Positions 21,247 to 28,910 of a stretch of 29,863 nt of DNA are shown here, in pieces. The stretch covers positions 1 to 29,863 of the forward strand of contig DGFH01000283.1 of assembly GCA_002391565.1 (NCBI GenBank), given 5' to 3'. Source of the stretch: Anaerolineales bacterium UBA3905. GTDB lineage: Bacteria > Chloroflexota > Anaerolineae > Caldilineales > Caldilineaceae. The notes under the pieces were generated by a model. That model did no database searches, was not told where the DNA came from, and was given only the letters and a program-made list of their open reading frames with translations. Made by a program: the position numbers and the translations under genes. The stretch's first letter is position 1. Every line of letters begins with the position of its first letter.

Positions 21247-21289
21247 ACACAAATTACCTATTGACATTGTGCAATTTGTGTGTTACTAT
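21247..21289 (+). promoter_or_regulatory. Strong promoter overlapped by an inverted-repeat operator candidate
   Basis: TTGACA (21261-21266) is a perfect -35 and TACTAT (21284-21289) lies 17 bases further as -10, driving the small-protein genes at 21374 and 21667. ACACAAATT (21247-21255) and AATTTGTGT (21273-21281) form a perfect 9-bp inverted repeat; the right half sits between -35 and -10, the usual place for repressor binding. A further pair GCACACA (21315-21321) / TGTGTGC (21334-21340) lies downstream. The 21127-21373 region is AT-rich for this genome and also contains the start region of the divergent pseudo-Rel gene. Confidence 0.7.
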
Positions 21290-21373
21290 AGGTGTGTAAG
21301 TGGAACACAGCGATGCACACAATATACACTAAATGTGTGCAGGCGACAAGGGGGCCGAAGAAGGAGGCGCGTC

Positions 21374-21592
21374 ATGTTGAACTATAACGATGTGGTGATG
21401 GCCCAGGAGCGCCAGGCGGACATGCTCCGCGCGGCTGCCGAAGAGAATCGCAAGCGGGCGTTACTGGGAAATGCGGGCATCAACGTTGTACAGCGTGTCG
21501 CCGCCGTGGTGGCAGGTGTGAAGCAGCGGCTGATGCGGTCGGGGGCAAAGGTCGGGAAAGTCGGCGCAGTGATGCCGAACGAAGCGGCCTGA
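21374..21592 (+). CDS. Small basic hypothetical protein (72 aa)
   Basis: The ATG at 21374 has AAGGAGG (21361-21367) six bases upstream and the strong promoter at 21261. The protein starts MLNYNDVVMAQERQADMLRA. It has a charged helix rich in E, R and A, then a probable amphipathic helix (INVVQRVAAVVAGVKQRLMR) with a basic glycine/lysine tail. No family is recognised. It shares the spacing A-x5-D-x-L-x-A-A with the next small protein (AQERQADMLRAA here, ARLDHQDRLQAA there). It is transcribed away from the pseudo-Rel gene across a shared control region. It could be a nucleoid, membrane-surface or regulatory peptide; nothing decides this. Confidence 0.75.
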   Translation: MLNYNDVVMAQERQADMLRAAAEENRKRALLGNAGINVVQRVAAVVAGVKQRLMRSGAKVGKVGAVMPNEAA

Positions 21593-21666
21593 GGAGCGCA
21601 GACCGGTGGGTCGAGCGCTGACGGAACAGAGCAGAGATCGACAGCGCAAGCAAAGGGAGATTAACC

Positions 21667-21861
21667 ATGAATCCGCTTCAACAAATGGAGCTGGCCCGGC
21701 TCGACCACCAGGATAGATTGCAAGCAGCGCAGCGCAATCAGCTGGCAAGTCAATTGAACTGGAAGTCGCCGTTCGCATTGGCACGCTTTGAACGCAAACC
21801 AGTCAACGTGGACAAGGTCAAACCGGTCAATATTAAGTGCGACGCAGTCGCCGTAAATTAA
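21667..21861 (+). CDS. Small hypothetical protein (64 aa), related to the preceding one
   Basis: The ATG at 21667 is preceded by GGGAGA. The N-terminal half is a glutamine/leucine/arginine-rich helix (MELARLDHQDRLQAAQRNQL); the C-terminal half has alternating basic and valine residues (FERKPVNVDKVKPVNIKC). The helix shares the A-x5-D-x-L-x-A-A motif with the 72-residue protein 75 bases upstream, so the two are probably distant paralogues in one transcript. Family unknown. A 13-bp hairpin follows the stop. Confidence 0.7.
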   Translation: MNPLQQMELARLDHQDRLQAAQRNQLASQLNWKSPFALARFERKPVNVDKVKPVNIKCDAVAVN

Positions 21862-21894
21862 GTTTCTTCTAACATCCTCCTATACACCTCACTG

Positions 21895-21925
21895 GCGCCC
21901 GGCTCCACACACTGGAGTCGGGCGC
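21895..21925 (+). terminator. Hairpin ending the small-protein operon
   Basis: GCGCCCGGCTCCA (21895-21907) pairs with TGGAGTCGGGCGC (21913-21925) over 13 bp, with one G-U pair and the loop CACAC. No T-tract follows (TCTACATTGGG), so it would work as a factor-dependent or hairpin-only terminator. Confidence 0.65.
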
Positions 21926-22050
21926 TCTACATTGGGCGTCCGGCAAATGCATGACAGATGTCCCGGCAACGTTGGGACACGCGTCACCTTTGCTGCACAC
22001 CATTGCACGCTATGCTGCGAATGCAACTGGATGCACTAAATATAACTGAT

Positions 22051-22063
22051 TGCATCAGATGCA
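22051..22063. promoter_or_regulatory. Palindrome TGCATC-A-GATGCA upstream of the PocR regulator
   Basis: A 6-bp perfect palindrome around a single A, 36 bases before the regulator start. Further ATGCA words lie at 22021 and 22031, and a TATAAC that could be a -10 is at 22041-22046. It may be an operator for autoregulation by the HTH-PocR protein. No good -35 is visible. The rest of 21926-22098 holds nothing else I can support. Confidence 0.4.
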
Positions 22064-22098
22064 TTGAACACATTACGTTGATCACACGAAGGCTGAAG

Positions 22099-22857
22099 AT
22101 GTCCGAGTTTCTCACCACCCGCCAACTCCAAGATATCCTGCGCGTTGATCGCACGACGATCTATCGCATGGCCGATGATGGGCGCATTCCCGCCGTCAAG
22201 GTGGGCAGCCAATGGCGATTCCCGCGCCAATCCATCGAAGGCTGGCTCAAGACGCAGAGTCCCGTCGGCGCTACTGTGCAGGATGCATCGTCCCCCAACG
22301 AATCGGACCTGAGCAAACTGATCCCGATCGAGTGCGTCCAGCGTATCCAGGACGCGTTCGCCGACATCCTGGGGGTGATGTTGGTGGTGACCGACCTGAA
22401 CGGGCGACCAGTGACGGCGCCGAGCCATGTTTGTCGCCTGTACGCATTGGCGCAGCGTTCGCCCACGGCGCAACAGCAATGTCGGCAGGAGTGGGCGGCG
22501 CTGGCGCGTCAACCAGATCTGCAGCCCACCTTCAGCCGCAGCTATCTCGGTCTGCTGCACACGCGCGGGTTGGTGCGCGTCGGCAGTGAACTACGGGCGA
22601 TGGTGGTCGTCAGTGGCATTGCGCCAACGCATTGGCCCCCCGCCGACACCGAGATCGCGCGCCTGACCGAATATTTAGACGCGTCCGAGACGGAAGTGCG
22701 GCAGGCGATGACGCAGGCGTTTACCTTGAACGATGATCAGCGGCGACAGGTGCTGGCTTACGTGCAGCGTATCGCCGACATCGTCGCTCACATTATGAAC
22801 GAACGCAACATTCTCTTTACGAAACTGCACAATATTGCAGAATTGACCAGGATATAA
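22099..22857 (+). CDS. Excisionase-type HTH regulator with PocR sensory domain
   Basis: A 252-residue one-component regulator. I start it at ATG 22099 (GAAGG upstream), giving MSEFLTTRQLQDILRVDRTTIYRMADDGRIPAVKVGSQWRF in two parts: residues 5-50 are the MerR/excisionase-like helix-turn-helix that ends in the wing and VKVG-WRF. Residues about 75-190 match the PocR ligand-binding fold: LSKLIPIECVQRIQDAFADILGVMLVVTDLNGRPVT, then C114 and a later Cys in QQQC, and LLHTRGLVRVGSELRAMVVVSG. PocR domains are thought to bind small organic ligands. A helical C-terminus follows. The sulfide:quinone oxidoreductase start is ten bases after the stop and its ribosome-binding site overlaps the stop, so the regulator heads the sulfur operon and probably controls it. 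Confidence 0.87.
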   Translation: MSEFLTTRQLQDILRVDRTTIYRMADDGRIPAVKVGSQWRFPRQSIEGWLKTQSPVGATVQDASSPNESDLSKLIPIECVQRIQDAFADILGVMLVVTDLNGRPVTAPSHVCRLYALAQRSPTAQQQCRQEWAALARQPDLQPTFSRSYLGLLHTRGLVRVGSELRAMVVVSGIAPTHWPPADTEIARLTEYLDASETEVRQAMTQAFTLNDDQRRQVLAYVQRIADIVAHIMNERNILFTKLHNIAELTRI

Positions 22858-22867
22858 GGAGTCAGTC

Positions 22868-24103
<1,236 letters not shown>

Positions 24104-24132
24104 CGGCAGAATCCTGCCACAAGGAGGCAAGC

Positions 24133-24891
24133 ATGAGCACAGTAGTCATGGACACCGACCGCCCGATCACTCGCACTGTGGATCAGCTGGCGGAGATCAG
24201 CCAGAAGCTCGATTTGATGGCGCAAAGTATCGGCGTGCTGGGTGCACAGGTGAACTATTTGATGGAACGCGCTGAGGCCGACCGACGTCGCCAGCAAACC
24301 TGGGACGATCTCTTCACCGACCTGATGCCGATCGTCCATGAGGCGTACGGGGTGGCGGAAACGCAACTGGAAGAGATGCAGCAGTTCGTTACGTTGGACG
24401 ATGTAACGGAGCTGGTCAAGCGGCTGGCACGCAACACACGCACGCTTAACGAGATGCTTGACACGCTGGAGAGCGCCCACGACTTCATCCGCGATGCCGC
24501 ACCCCTGACCAAGGACATGATGACCGGGGCGACTGCACAACTGGAGACGCTCGAACGCAAGGGCTACTTTGGCTTTGCCCGCCAGGGAATGTACGTTTTG
24601 GATCAGATCGTCACTTCCTTCAGCGAGGAGGATGTCAAACAACTGGGCGACAACGTCGTGCTGATTCTCAACACTGTCAAGGCTTTGACGCAGCCAGAGA
24701 TGATGACGATGCTCAACAACCTGACGCAAGGCTTCCACGAAGCAGAGCGCGAGGCGCAGAGCGGTCAGTTGGACATCGGTCTGTTTGGGCTGATCAAACA
24801 GATGCGCGACCCTGAAGTTCGTCGTGGTCTCGCCATCACGCTGGAGACATTGCGCCGTGTATCAGCTCAGGCGCCGTTCAATGGTAAATAG
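24133..24891 (+). CDS. DUF1641-family protein
   Basis: A 252-residue helical, soluble protein, started at ATG 24133 with AAGGAGG upstream. The N-terminal part is a coiled coil (VDQLAEISQKLDLMAQSIGVLGAQVNYLMERAEADRR). The DUF1641 region lies around residues 130-235: TGATAQLETLERKGYFGFARQGMYVLDQIVTSF, LTQPEMMTMLNNL and GLFGLIKQMRDPEVRRGLA. Family members (YrhD/YjgD-type) occur next to formate dehydrogenases and, in thermophiles and archaea, next to SQR and DsrE/TusA genes. A role in assembling or docking an oxidoreductase is often suggested but unproven. It lies 29 bases after the SQR stop, so it is probably co-transcribed. Confidence 0.85.
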   Translation: MSTVVMDTDRPITRTVDQLAEISQKLDLMAQSIGVLGAQVNYLMERAEADRRRQQTWDDLFTDLMPIVHEAYGVAETQLEEMQQFVTLDDVTELVKRLARNTRTLNEMLDTLESAHDFIRDAAPLTKDMMTGATAQLETLERKGYFGFARQGMYVLDQIVTSFSEEDVKQLGDNVVLILNTVKALTQPEMMTMLNNLTQGFHEAEREAQSGQLDIGLFGLIKQMRDPEVRRGLAITLETLRRVSAQAPFNGK

Positions 24892-24905
24892 CAGGCATCA
24901 CACGC

Positions 24906-24973
24906 ATGCGTCACACGTCAGGCTTTAGGCGCCGGACGCCGCGCAACCAGGCATGACGAGTGACGCATGACGA
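24906..24973. repeat. Intergenic repeats between the DUF1641 and DsrC-like genes
   Basis: ATGCGTCACACGTCAGGC (24906-24923) is an exact copy of 17909-17926. CCAGGCATGACG (24947-24958) is an exact copy of 4900-4911. GCATGACGA is repeated directly at 24951-24959 and 24965-24973. All lie in non-coding gaps. Confidence 0.7.
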
Positions 24974-25023
24974 ATAACACAAATTCAAGACTCAAATCGA
25001 TAGAACGAAAGGACACTAATACC

Positions 25024-25332
<309 letters not shown>

Positions 25333-25345
25333 GCGTGGAAACGCG

Positions 25346-25383
25346 CCGCAGATGATGCAGGTTTTCTTTTGCATCATCTGCGG
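25346..25383 (+). other. Perfect 14-bp hairpin between the dsrC-like and dsrE-like genes
   Basis: CCGCAGATGATGCA (25346-25359) and TGCATCATCTGCGG (25370-25383) pair perfectly around a 10-base loop, GGTTTTCTTT. It is followed by TTAGAAG, not a T-tract. It could end part of the transcripts or protect the upstream mRNA, adjusting the ratio of the two carrier proteins. Confidence 0.65.
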
Positions 25384-25439
25384 TTAGAAGATGGTTCGAC
25401 TCTAAGATATCGAAGATCACTACTCACAGGAGAGCGAAA

Positions 25440-25904
25440 ATGTCTGAGGAACGCAAGCTGGCGATCATCTGCTCAAAGGGCAGTCTGGACATGGCCTATC
25501 CCGGTCTTGTGCTGGCGAACGCCGCCCGCATGATGGGCATCGAGGCCGATCTATTTTTCACCTTTTGGGGCATGGATATCATCACGAAAGAAAAGGTGGA
25601 TCACCTGAAGGTCGTGCCGGTGGGCAATCCGGCCATGCACATGCCACAGTTCGTCGGCGGTCTGCCTGGCATGACCGACATGGCGACGACGATGATGAAG
25701 AAAGAGATTGAAAAGCTGGACATGCCGCCCGTGCGCGAATTTCTGGAAATGGTGCACGACGCTGGCTGTGGCGTCTGGGCGTGCAAAATGGCCGCCGAAA
25801 TGATGCACCTGAAACGCGAAGATCTGGTGGATGAAGTGGATGGCATTATTGGCGCGATGGAGTTTCTCGAAAAGGCCGAAGGCGCCCAATTGCTGTTCAT
25901 TTAA
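25440..25904 (+). CDS. DsrE/DsrF/DrsH-family sulfur-transfer protein
   Basis: A 154-residue protein started at ATG 25440, with AGGAGA seven bases upstream. It has the DsrE fold signature: RKLAIICSKGSLDMAYPGLVLANAARMMG, then FFTFWGMDIITK, and the long loop NPAMHMPQFVGGLPGMTDMATTMM. The conserved cysteine pair is C110 and C115 in DAGCGVWACKMAAEMM, with a further C11. This matches the large DsrE-like proteins (DsrE2/DsrE3 group) linked to sulfur oxidation. I see no transmembrane helix, unlike some DsrE2 proteins. It would relay sulfur between SQR-derived persulfide and the DsrC-like carrier two genes and one hairpin away. Confidence 0.88.
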   Translation: MSEERKLAIICSKGSLDMAYPGLVLANAARMMGIEADLFFTFWGMDIITKEKVDHLKVVPVGNPAMHMPQFVGGLPGMTDMATTMMKKEIEKLDMPPVREFLEMVHDAGCGVWACKMAAEMMHLKREDLVDEVDGIIGAMEFLEKAEGAQLLFI

Positions 25905-25917
25905 ACTCCTCCTTGTT

Positions 25918-25959
25918 GCCAGGCTCCCATCTTGGAAACCCGTGAGATGGGAGCCTGGC
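25918..25959 (+). terminator. 15-bp hairpin ending the sulfur cluster
   Basis: GCCAGGCTCCCATCT (25918-25932) and AGATGGGAGCCTGGC (25945-25959) form a perfect stem with a 12-base loop, 13 bases after the stop codon. No T-tract follows. The next 40 bases are unremarkable. Confidence 0.7.
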
Positions 25960-26000
25960 GCGCAGTCCCCGCATGGATGGTGGACGGTAAAAGAACCCCG

Positions 26001-26060
26001 TTTTTCTTCAATTATTCTCTACTCCAATCATTCTTCATCTTGTCACTCTTTATCTTGCCT
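26001..26060 (+). other. Pyrimidine-rich, almost G-free tract
   Basis: Only two G occur in these 60 bases, which otherwise alternate C and T with some A. C-rich, G-poor RNA is the kind of sequence Rho binds, and it lies between the sulfur-cluster hairpin and the riboswitch. A weak promoter candidate for the next gene, TTGCAT (26061-26066)/TATCCT (26084-26089) with 17-base spacing, follows it. Confidence 0.4.
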
Positions 26061-26111
26061 TTGCATCGAGGCGACTTTCCGGTTATCCTTGCCGTTTGCA
26101 TCGTTTTTCGT

Positions 26112-26145
26112 GGCGGTCGTAGTTCCCGCCTTACCAAAACAAAGG
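26112..26145 (+). promoter_or_regulatory. preQ1-I riboswitch (Thermoanaerobacter-like type)
   Basis: GGCGG (26112-26116) pairs with CCGCC (26126-26130); the loop is TCGTAGTTC and the tail TTACCAAAACAAAGG runs into the AAAGGAG ribosome-binding site. From memory the T. tengcongensis aptamer has stem CUGGG/CCCAG, loop UCGCAGUAAC and tail UUAACAAAACAAGG. Stem bases covary here. The loop C that pairs with a tail G there is U (26120) facing A (26143) here, a compensatory change. The C before the 3' strand (26125) would bind preQ1. Ligand binding should hide the ribosome-binding site. The transporter downstream fits. Confidence 0.85.
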
Positions 26146-26155
26146 AGTTTTTCTC

Positions 26156-26845
26156 ATGAGTATGCAACAGGCAAGCGCGTTCGGCGCCGTACAGCGAGAG
26201 GGGACGCAAGGCGCGCTTCCACTGGCCTTGACGCGAGCGGCGGTGGTCGTCATCGCTGCCTACATCGGTGCACAACTGCTGGCTGACGTCACCAGCCTCA
26301 AGATCGGCATCGTTGCCGGGCTGGCGGTGGACATGGGCACCTTCATCTACCCAATCACCTTCACGCTGCGCGATGTGGCGCACAAGACCATCGGCAAGCG
26401 CAATACACAGACGCTGATCTGGCTGGCCGCCGGCGTCAATCTCTTTGCTGCGTTCTACATCTGGTGGGTGAGCAGCGTCCCCGGCGATCCGGCGTGGGGG
26501 CTGACAACTGAGTGGAGCGCCGTCTTCAACGCCACGTTGTTGGGGCGCATCGTCATCGCCTCGATCATCGCCGAGGTGGTCAGCGAGCTGGTGGACACGG
26601 AACTATATCACTGGTTTGTCACGCGCGTCACCCATCGTCACCAGTGGGCGCGCGTGCTGGTGAGCAACAGCGTCAGCGTGCCCATCGACAACTTGATCTT
26701 TGCCGTTGGCGCCTTTGGCGGCGTGTTGCCCTGGGAGGTCGTCTGGCAGATCTTCCTCTTCAACCTGGTGCTTAAGTACGCTGTCACGTTGGTGAGCATG
26801 CCGCTGATCTATGTGACGCGCGACCGCGATTGGCGTGAGCAGTAA
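26156..26845 (+). CDS. yhhQ: Queuosine-precursor transporter (YhhQ/DUF165 family)
   Basis: Integral membrane protein of 229 residues, close to the usual size of YhhQ. It starts at ATG 26156, eight bases after AAAGGAG; a second ATG is two codons later. About six hydrophobic segments are visible. Family motifs are VDMGTFIYPITFTLRDVAHKTIGKR near residue 60, IIAEVVSELVDTELYHW near 140, and RVLVSNSVSVPIDNLIF near 180. YhhQ-type proteins import the queuosine precursors preQ0/preQ1 for tRNA modification. The preQ1 riboswitch ending at the ribosome-binding site supports this role and predicts that the gene is shut off when preQ1 is plentiful. A 26-bp palindrome follows the stop. Confidence 0.94.
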   Translation: MSMQQASAFGAVQREGTQGALPLALTRAAVVVIAAYIGAQLLADVTSLKIGIVAGLAVDMGTFIYPITFTLRDVAHKTIGKRNTQTLIWLAAGVNLFAAFYIWWVSSVPGDPAWGLTTEWSAVFNATLLGRIVIASIIAEVVSELVDTELYHWFVTRVTHRHQWARVLVSNSVSVPIDNLIFAVGAFGGVLPWEVVWQIFLFNLVLKYAVTLVSMPLIYVTRDRDWREQ

Positions 26846-26854
26846 CGTCTACGC

Positions 26855-26880
26855 CATGAACTCAGCGCGCTGAGTTCATG
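26855..26880 (+). terminator. 26-bp perfect palindrome after yhhQ
   Basis: Both halves (26855-26867 and 26868-26880; the left begins CATGAACTCAG) are exact reverse complements with no spacer, so the RNA would form a roughly 11-bp stem with a tight GC-rich loop. It begins nine bases after the stop and lacks a T-tract. The promoter of the next gene starts four bases later. Confidence 0.65.
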
Positions 26881-26884
26881 AATC

Positions 26885-26913
26885 TTCCCAGTGATTCCAA
26901 CCTGACTTAGAAT
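26885..26913 (+). promoter_or_regulatory. Promoter giving a probable leaderless permease mRNA
   Basis: TTCCCA (26885-26890) and TAGAAT (26908-26913) are spaced by 17 bases. The ATG at 26921 lies seven bases after the -10, so transcription should begin at or within a base or two of the start codon. No ribosome-binding site is present. Confidence 0.6.
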
Positions 26914-26920
26914 CTTGCGC

Positions 26921-28000
26921 ATGTTCATCGAACGACCGGACGCTGCACCCAATGTCGCCGCAACGCCAACCCCCAACCCGCGAACGCGCTGGCTGCGGTG
27001 GGCGCTGACCGCGCTGCTGGCGTTGGCGGCGCTGATTGCCATCTTCTACGACGCCTTTGTCAACGGCGATGGGTTGCCCTATCTCTACCAGCGCGTCCAG
27101 ACCTTTGTCACCATCTTCCTGGGCATCTTCATCGAGGCGGCGCCTTTTCTGCTGGCCGGTGCAATCGTCTCCGGGCTGATCGCCGTCTTCGTCGATCAAA
27201 GCGCCATTGATCGCCACCTGCCCAAGGCTGCGCTGCCCGGCGCCCTGATCGGCGGCGTGATGGGCGTCGTCTTCCCGGTGTGCGAGTGCGGCGTCGTGCC
27301 GGTGGTGCGCCGCCTCTACGAAAAGGGGCTGCCCCTCTCGATTGGCATTGCGTTCTTGCTGGCCGCGCCGGTGGTCAACCCGGTCGTGATTCTGAGCACC
27401 TACAGCGCGTTTGGCTGGGGGCCGATCTTTGTCGGACGCATCGTCTTCAGCTTCTTGATCGCTGTCGTGGTCGGGTTGATCTTCAGCCGCGCCAAACCGG
27501 AGGAAGTGCTGTTGCCTTCGGTCTGCCAGGCGCACCAGGACGCCTGTTGCCACGTGCATGACCATCACCATCACGCGCCGGCGCCGCTGGGCCGCCGTTT
27601 CGCTCAGGCGTTCACACTGGCTGGCGACGACTTTCTCGATATGGCGCGCTACCTGATCGCCGGGTCGATGCTGGCGGCGGCGATGCAGACGCTGGTGCCG
27701 CAAAGCGCGCTGCTGGCGGTTGGGCAGGGGCCGGTGATCTCCGTTGTGGTGATGCAGGCGCTCGCCTTTGTCCTCTCCGTCTGTTCGACGGTCGATGCGT
27801 TTCTGGCGCTTGCCTTTGCCGGCGCCTTCACAACCGGCGCTGTGATCGCCTTCCTGGTCTTTGGCCCGATGGTCGATATCAAGAGTTCGCTGATGTTTCT
27901 GGGCGTCTTCCAGCGTCGCGCTGTGGGCTACCTGATCGTGTTGCCGCTAGTGCTGTCGCTACTGATGGGCGTCTGGTGGAATCTGAACCTGGGGTGGTGA
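26921..28000 (+). CDS. CxCG permease (UPF0718/DUF318 family) with Cys/His-rich loop
   Basis: Membrane protein of 359 residues from ATG 26921; a TTG at 26915 is also in frame, but neither has a ribosome-binding site. About eight to ten membrane segments are visible. The family motif is FPVCECGVVPVVRRL, with C121 and C123 in a membrane re-entrant position, followed by GLPLSIGIAFLLAAPVVNPVV. A second similar half is SVCSTVDAFLALAFAGAF. Between the halves a loop (202-218) carries three Cys and seven His (C202, H205, C209, C210, H211, H213, H215-H218), which should bind a metal ion. The family is uncharacterised or predicted to move metal or metalloid compounds. The DUF1980 gene starts four bases after the stop, the usual partner for this family. 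Confidence 0.88.
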   Translation: MFIERPDAAPNVAATPTPNPRTRWLRWALTALLALAALIAIFYDAFVNGDGLPYLYQRVQTFVTIFLGIFIEAAPFLLAGAIVSGLIAVFVDQSAIDRHLPKAALPGALIGGVMGVVFPVCECGVVPVVRRLYEKGLPLSIGIAFLLAAPVVNPVVILSTYSAFGWGPIFVGRIVFSFLIAVVVGLIFSRAKPEEVLLPSVCQAHQDACCHVHDHHHHAPAPLGRRFAQAFTLAGDDFLDMARYLIAGSMLAAAMQTLVPQSALLAVGQGPVISVVVMQALAFVLSVCSTVDAFLALAFAGAFTTGAVIAFLVFGPMVDIKSSLMFLGVFQRRAVGYLIVLPLVLSLLMGVWWNLNLGW

Positions 28001-28004
28001 GAAC

Positions 28005-28742
28005 ATGCTGCAACGTCCGCGCTTTCAAATGGCGGCCAAGGCGCTAATCCTGCTGGCGCTGGCGCTCTTTCTCTACACGCGGCTGGCCGATGGCACACTC
28101 TTTTTCTACATCAACCAGCGCTTCATGCTCTATACGGTGTTGGCTGTCGTTGGGCTGGTGGTGGTGGCGATTAGCTACCGGGCTGCGAACAATCATCCGG
28201 ACGACGCGCATAGCCACCACGCCGTGACGTGGGGCGGGCTGGCATTGGTGCTGCTGCCAGTGGTGTTGGGCGTGCTCGTGCCGCCGCAGCCGCTGGGCGC
28301 CGCCGCCATCGGCAACCGTGAGATCGCTGTCAGTTCGCAGCCGCGCAACGTTCTGCCCGCCGCCGTGCGCGCCGCTGCGCAGAAAGATGCCACCGATCGC
28401 AACCTGCTTGACTGGCTCAATGCATTTTCGGCTTCCAGCAACGCTGCCCAGGAGTTTGCCGGTCAGCCGGTGGATGTGATCGGTTTCGTCTATCACGACG
28501 AACGCCTGGCCGACGACCAGGTGCTCATCAGTCGCTTTATTGTGAGCTGCTGTGTGGCCGACGCCAATGTGGTGACGATGGTCGTGCGCTGGCCCGACGC
28601 GGCGACGCTAGAGAATGACGCCTGGGTGCGGGTGCAAGGGGTGCTGGAGCCAGGAGCGTTCAACGGTGCACCCTTGCCAGTAGTCGCCGCACAGTCGATC
28701 ACGCCGGTGGCGATGCCGGAGCAGCCCTATCTATACCCGTGA
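28005..28742 (+). CDS. TIGR03943/DUF1980 putative permease subunit
   Basis: A 245-residue protein coupled to the permease (four-base gap). Two N-terminal membrane helices (about 10-26 and 40-57), a histidine-containing loop (HPDDAHSHHAV, 64-74) and a third helix (about 75-95) precede an extracytoplasmic or soluble domain. That domain has QEFAGQPVDVIGFVYHDERLADDQVLISRFIVSCCVADA, where the CC pair is the family hallmark. It is the partner of UPF0718 permeases, as in the Bacillus YcgR/YcgQ pair. Function unknown; the cysteines and histidines suggest metal handling. No ribosome-binding site of note is present, so it probably relies on coupling to the permease. Confidence 0.87.
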   Translation: MLQRPRFQMAAKALILLALALFLYTRLADGTLFFYINQRFMLYTVLAVVGLVVVAISYRAANNHPDDAHSHHAVTWGGLALVLLPVVLGVLVPPQPLGAAAIGNREIAVSSQPRNVLPAAVRAAAQKDATDRNLLDWLNAFSASSNAAQEFAGQPVDVIGFVYHDERLADDQVLISRFIVSCCVADANVVTMVVRWPDAATLENDAWVRVQGVLEPGAFNGAPLPVVAAQSITPVAMPEQPYLYP

Positions 28743-28781
28743 TTGTCGGTTGGTGGTCGTGACATGGTGAGTCGTCGATTG

Positions 28782-28876
28782 TGACGTGTGAATTGAACTG
28801 CACTGCATCTATCGATTTCTAGGTTGTCACGTGATATTGCTCGCAATCTTCCCGGAAGCTTTGGAACTTCCGGGAA
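28782..28876 (+). repeat. Intergenic repeat core and hairpin
   Basis: The gap 28743-28910 has no gene. TGACGTGTGA (28782-28791) is the reverse complement of the TCACACGTCA core found at 17914, 17949 and 24911. TTCCCGGAAG (28849-28858) and CTTCCGGGAA (28867-28876) form a perfect 10-bp hairpin with an 8-base loop, followed by an A-rich stretch and not a T-tract. It may end the permease operon. Confidence 0.55.
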
Positions 28877-28910
28877 AACAAACAGTTAACTTGGCGGTCA
28901 GTAAAAGCCG

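Noticed and set aside
21127..21373. Structured non-coding RNA in the AT-rich intergenic region
   Set aside because: The inverted repeats coincide with promoter elements and are short; no stable multi-stem fold or terminator is visible.
26855..26880. Attachment or recombination site
   Set aside because: The palindrome lies immediately after a stop codon, with no integrase, tRNA or flanking duplication, and fits the pattern of hairpins at other gene ends.
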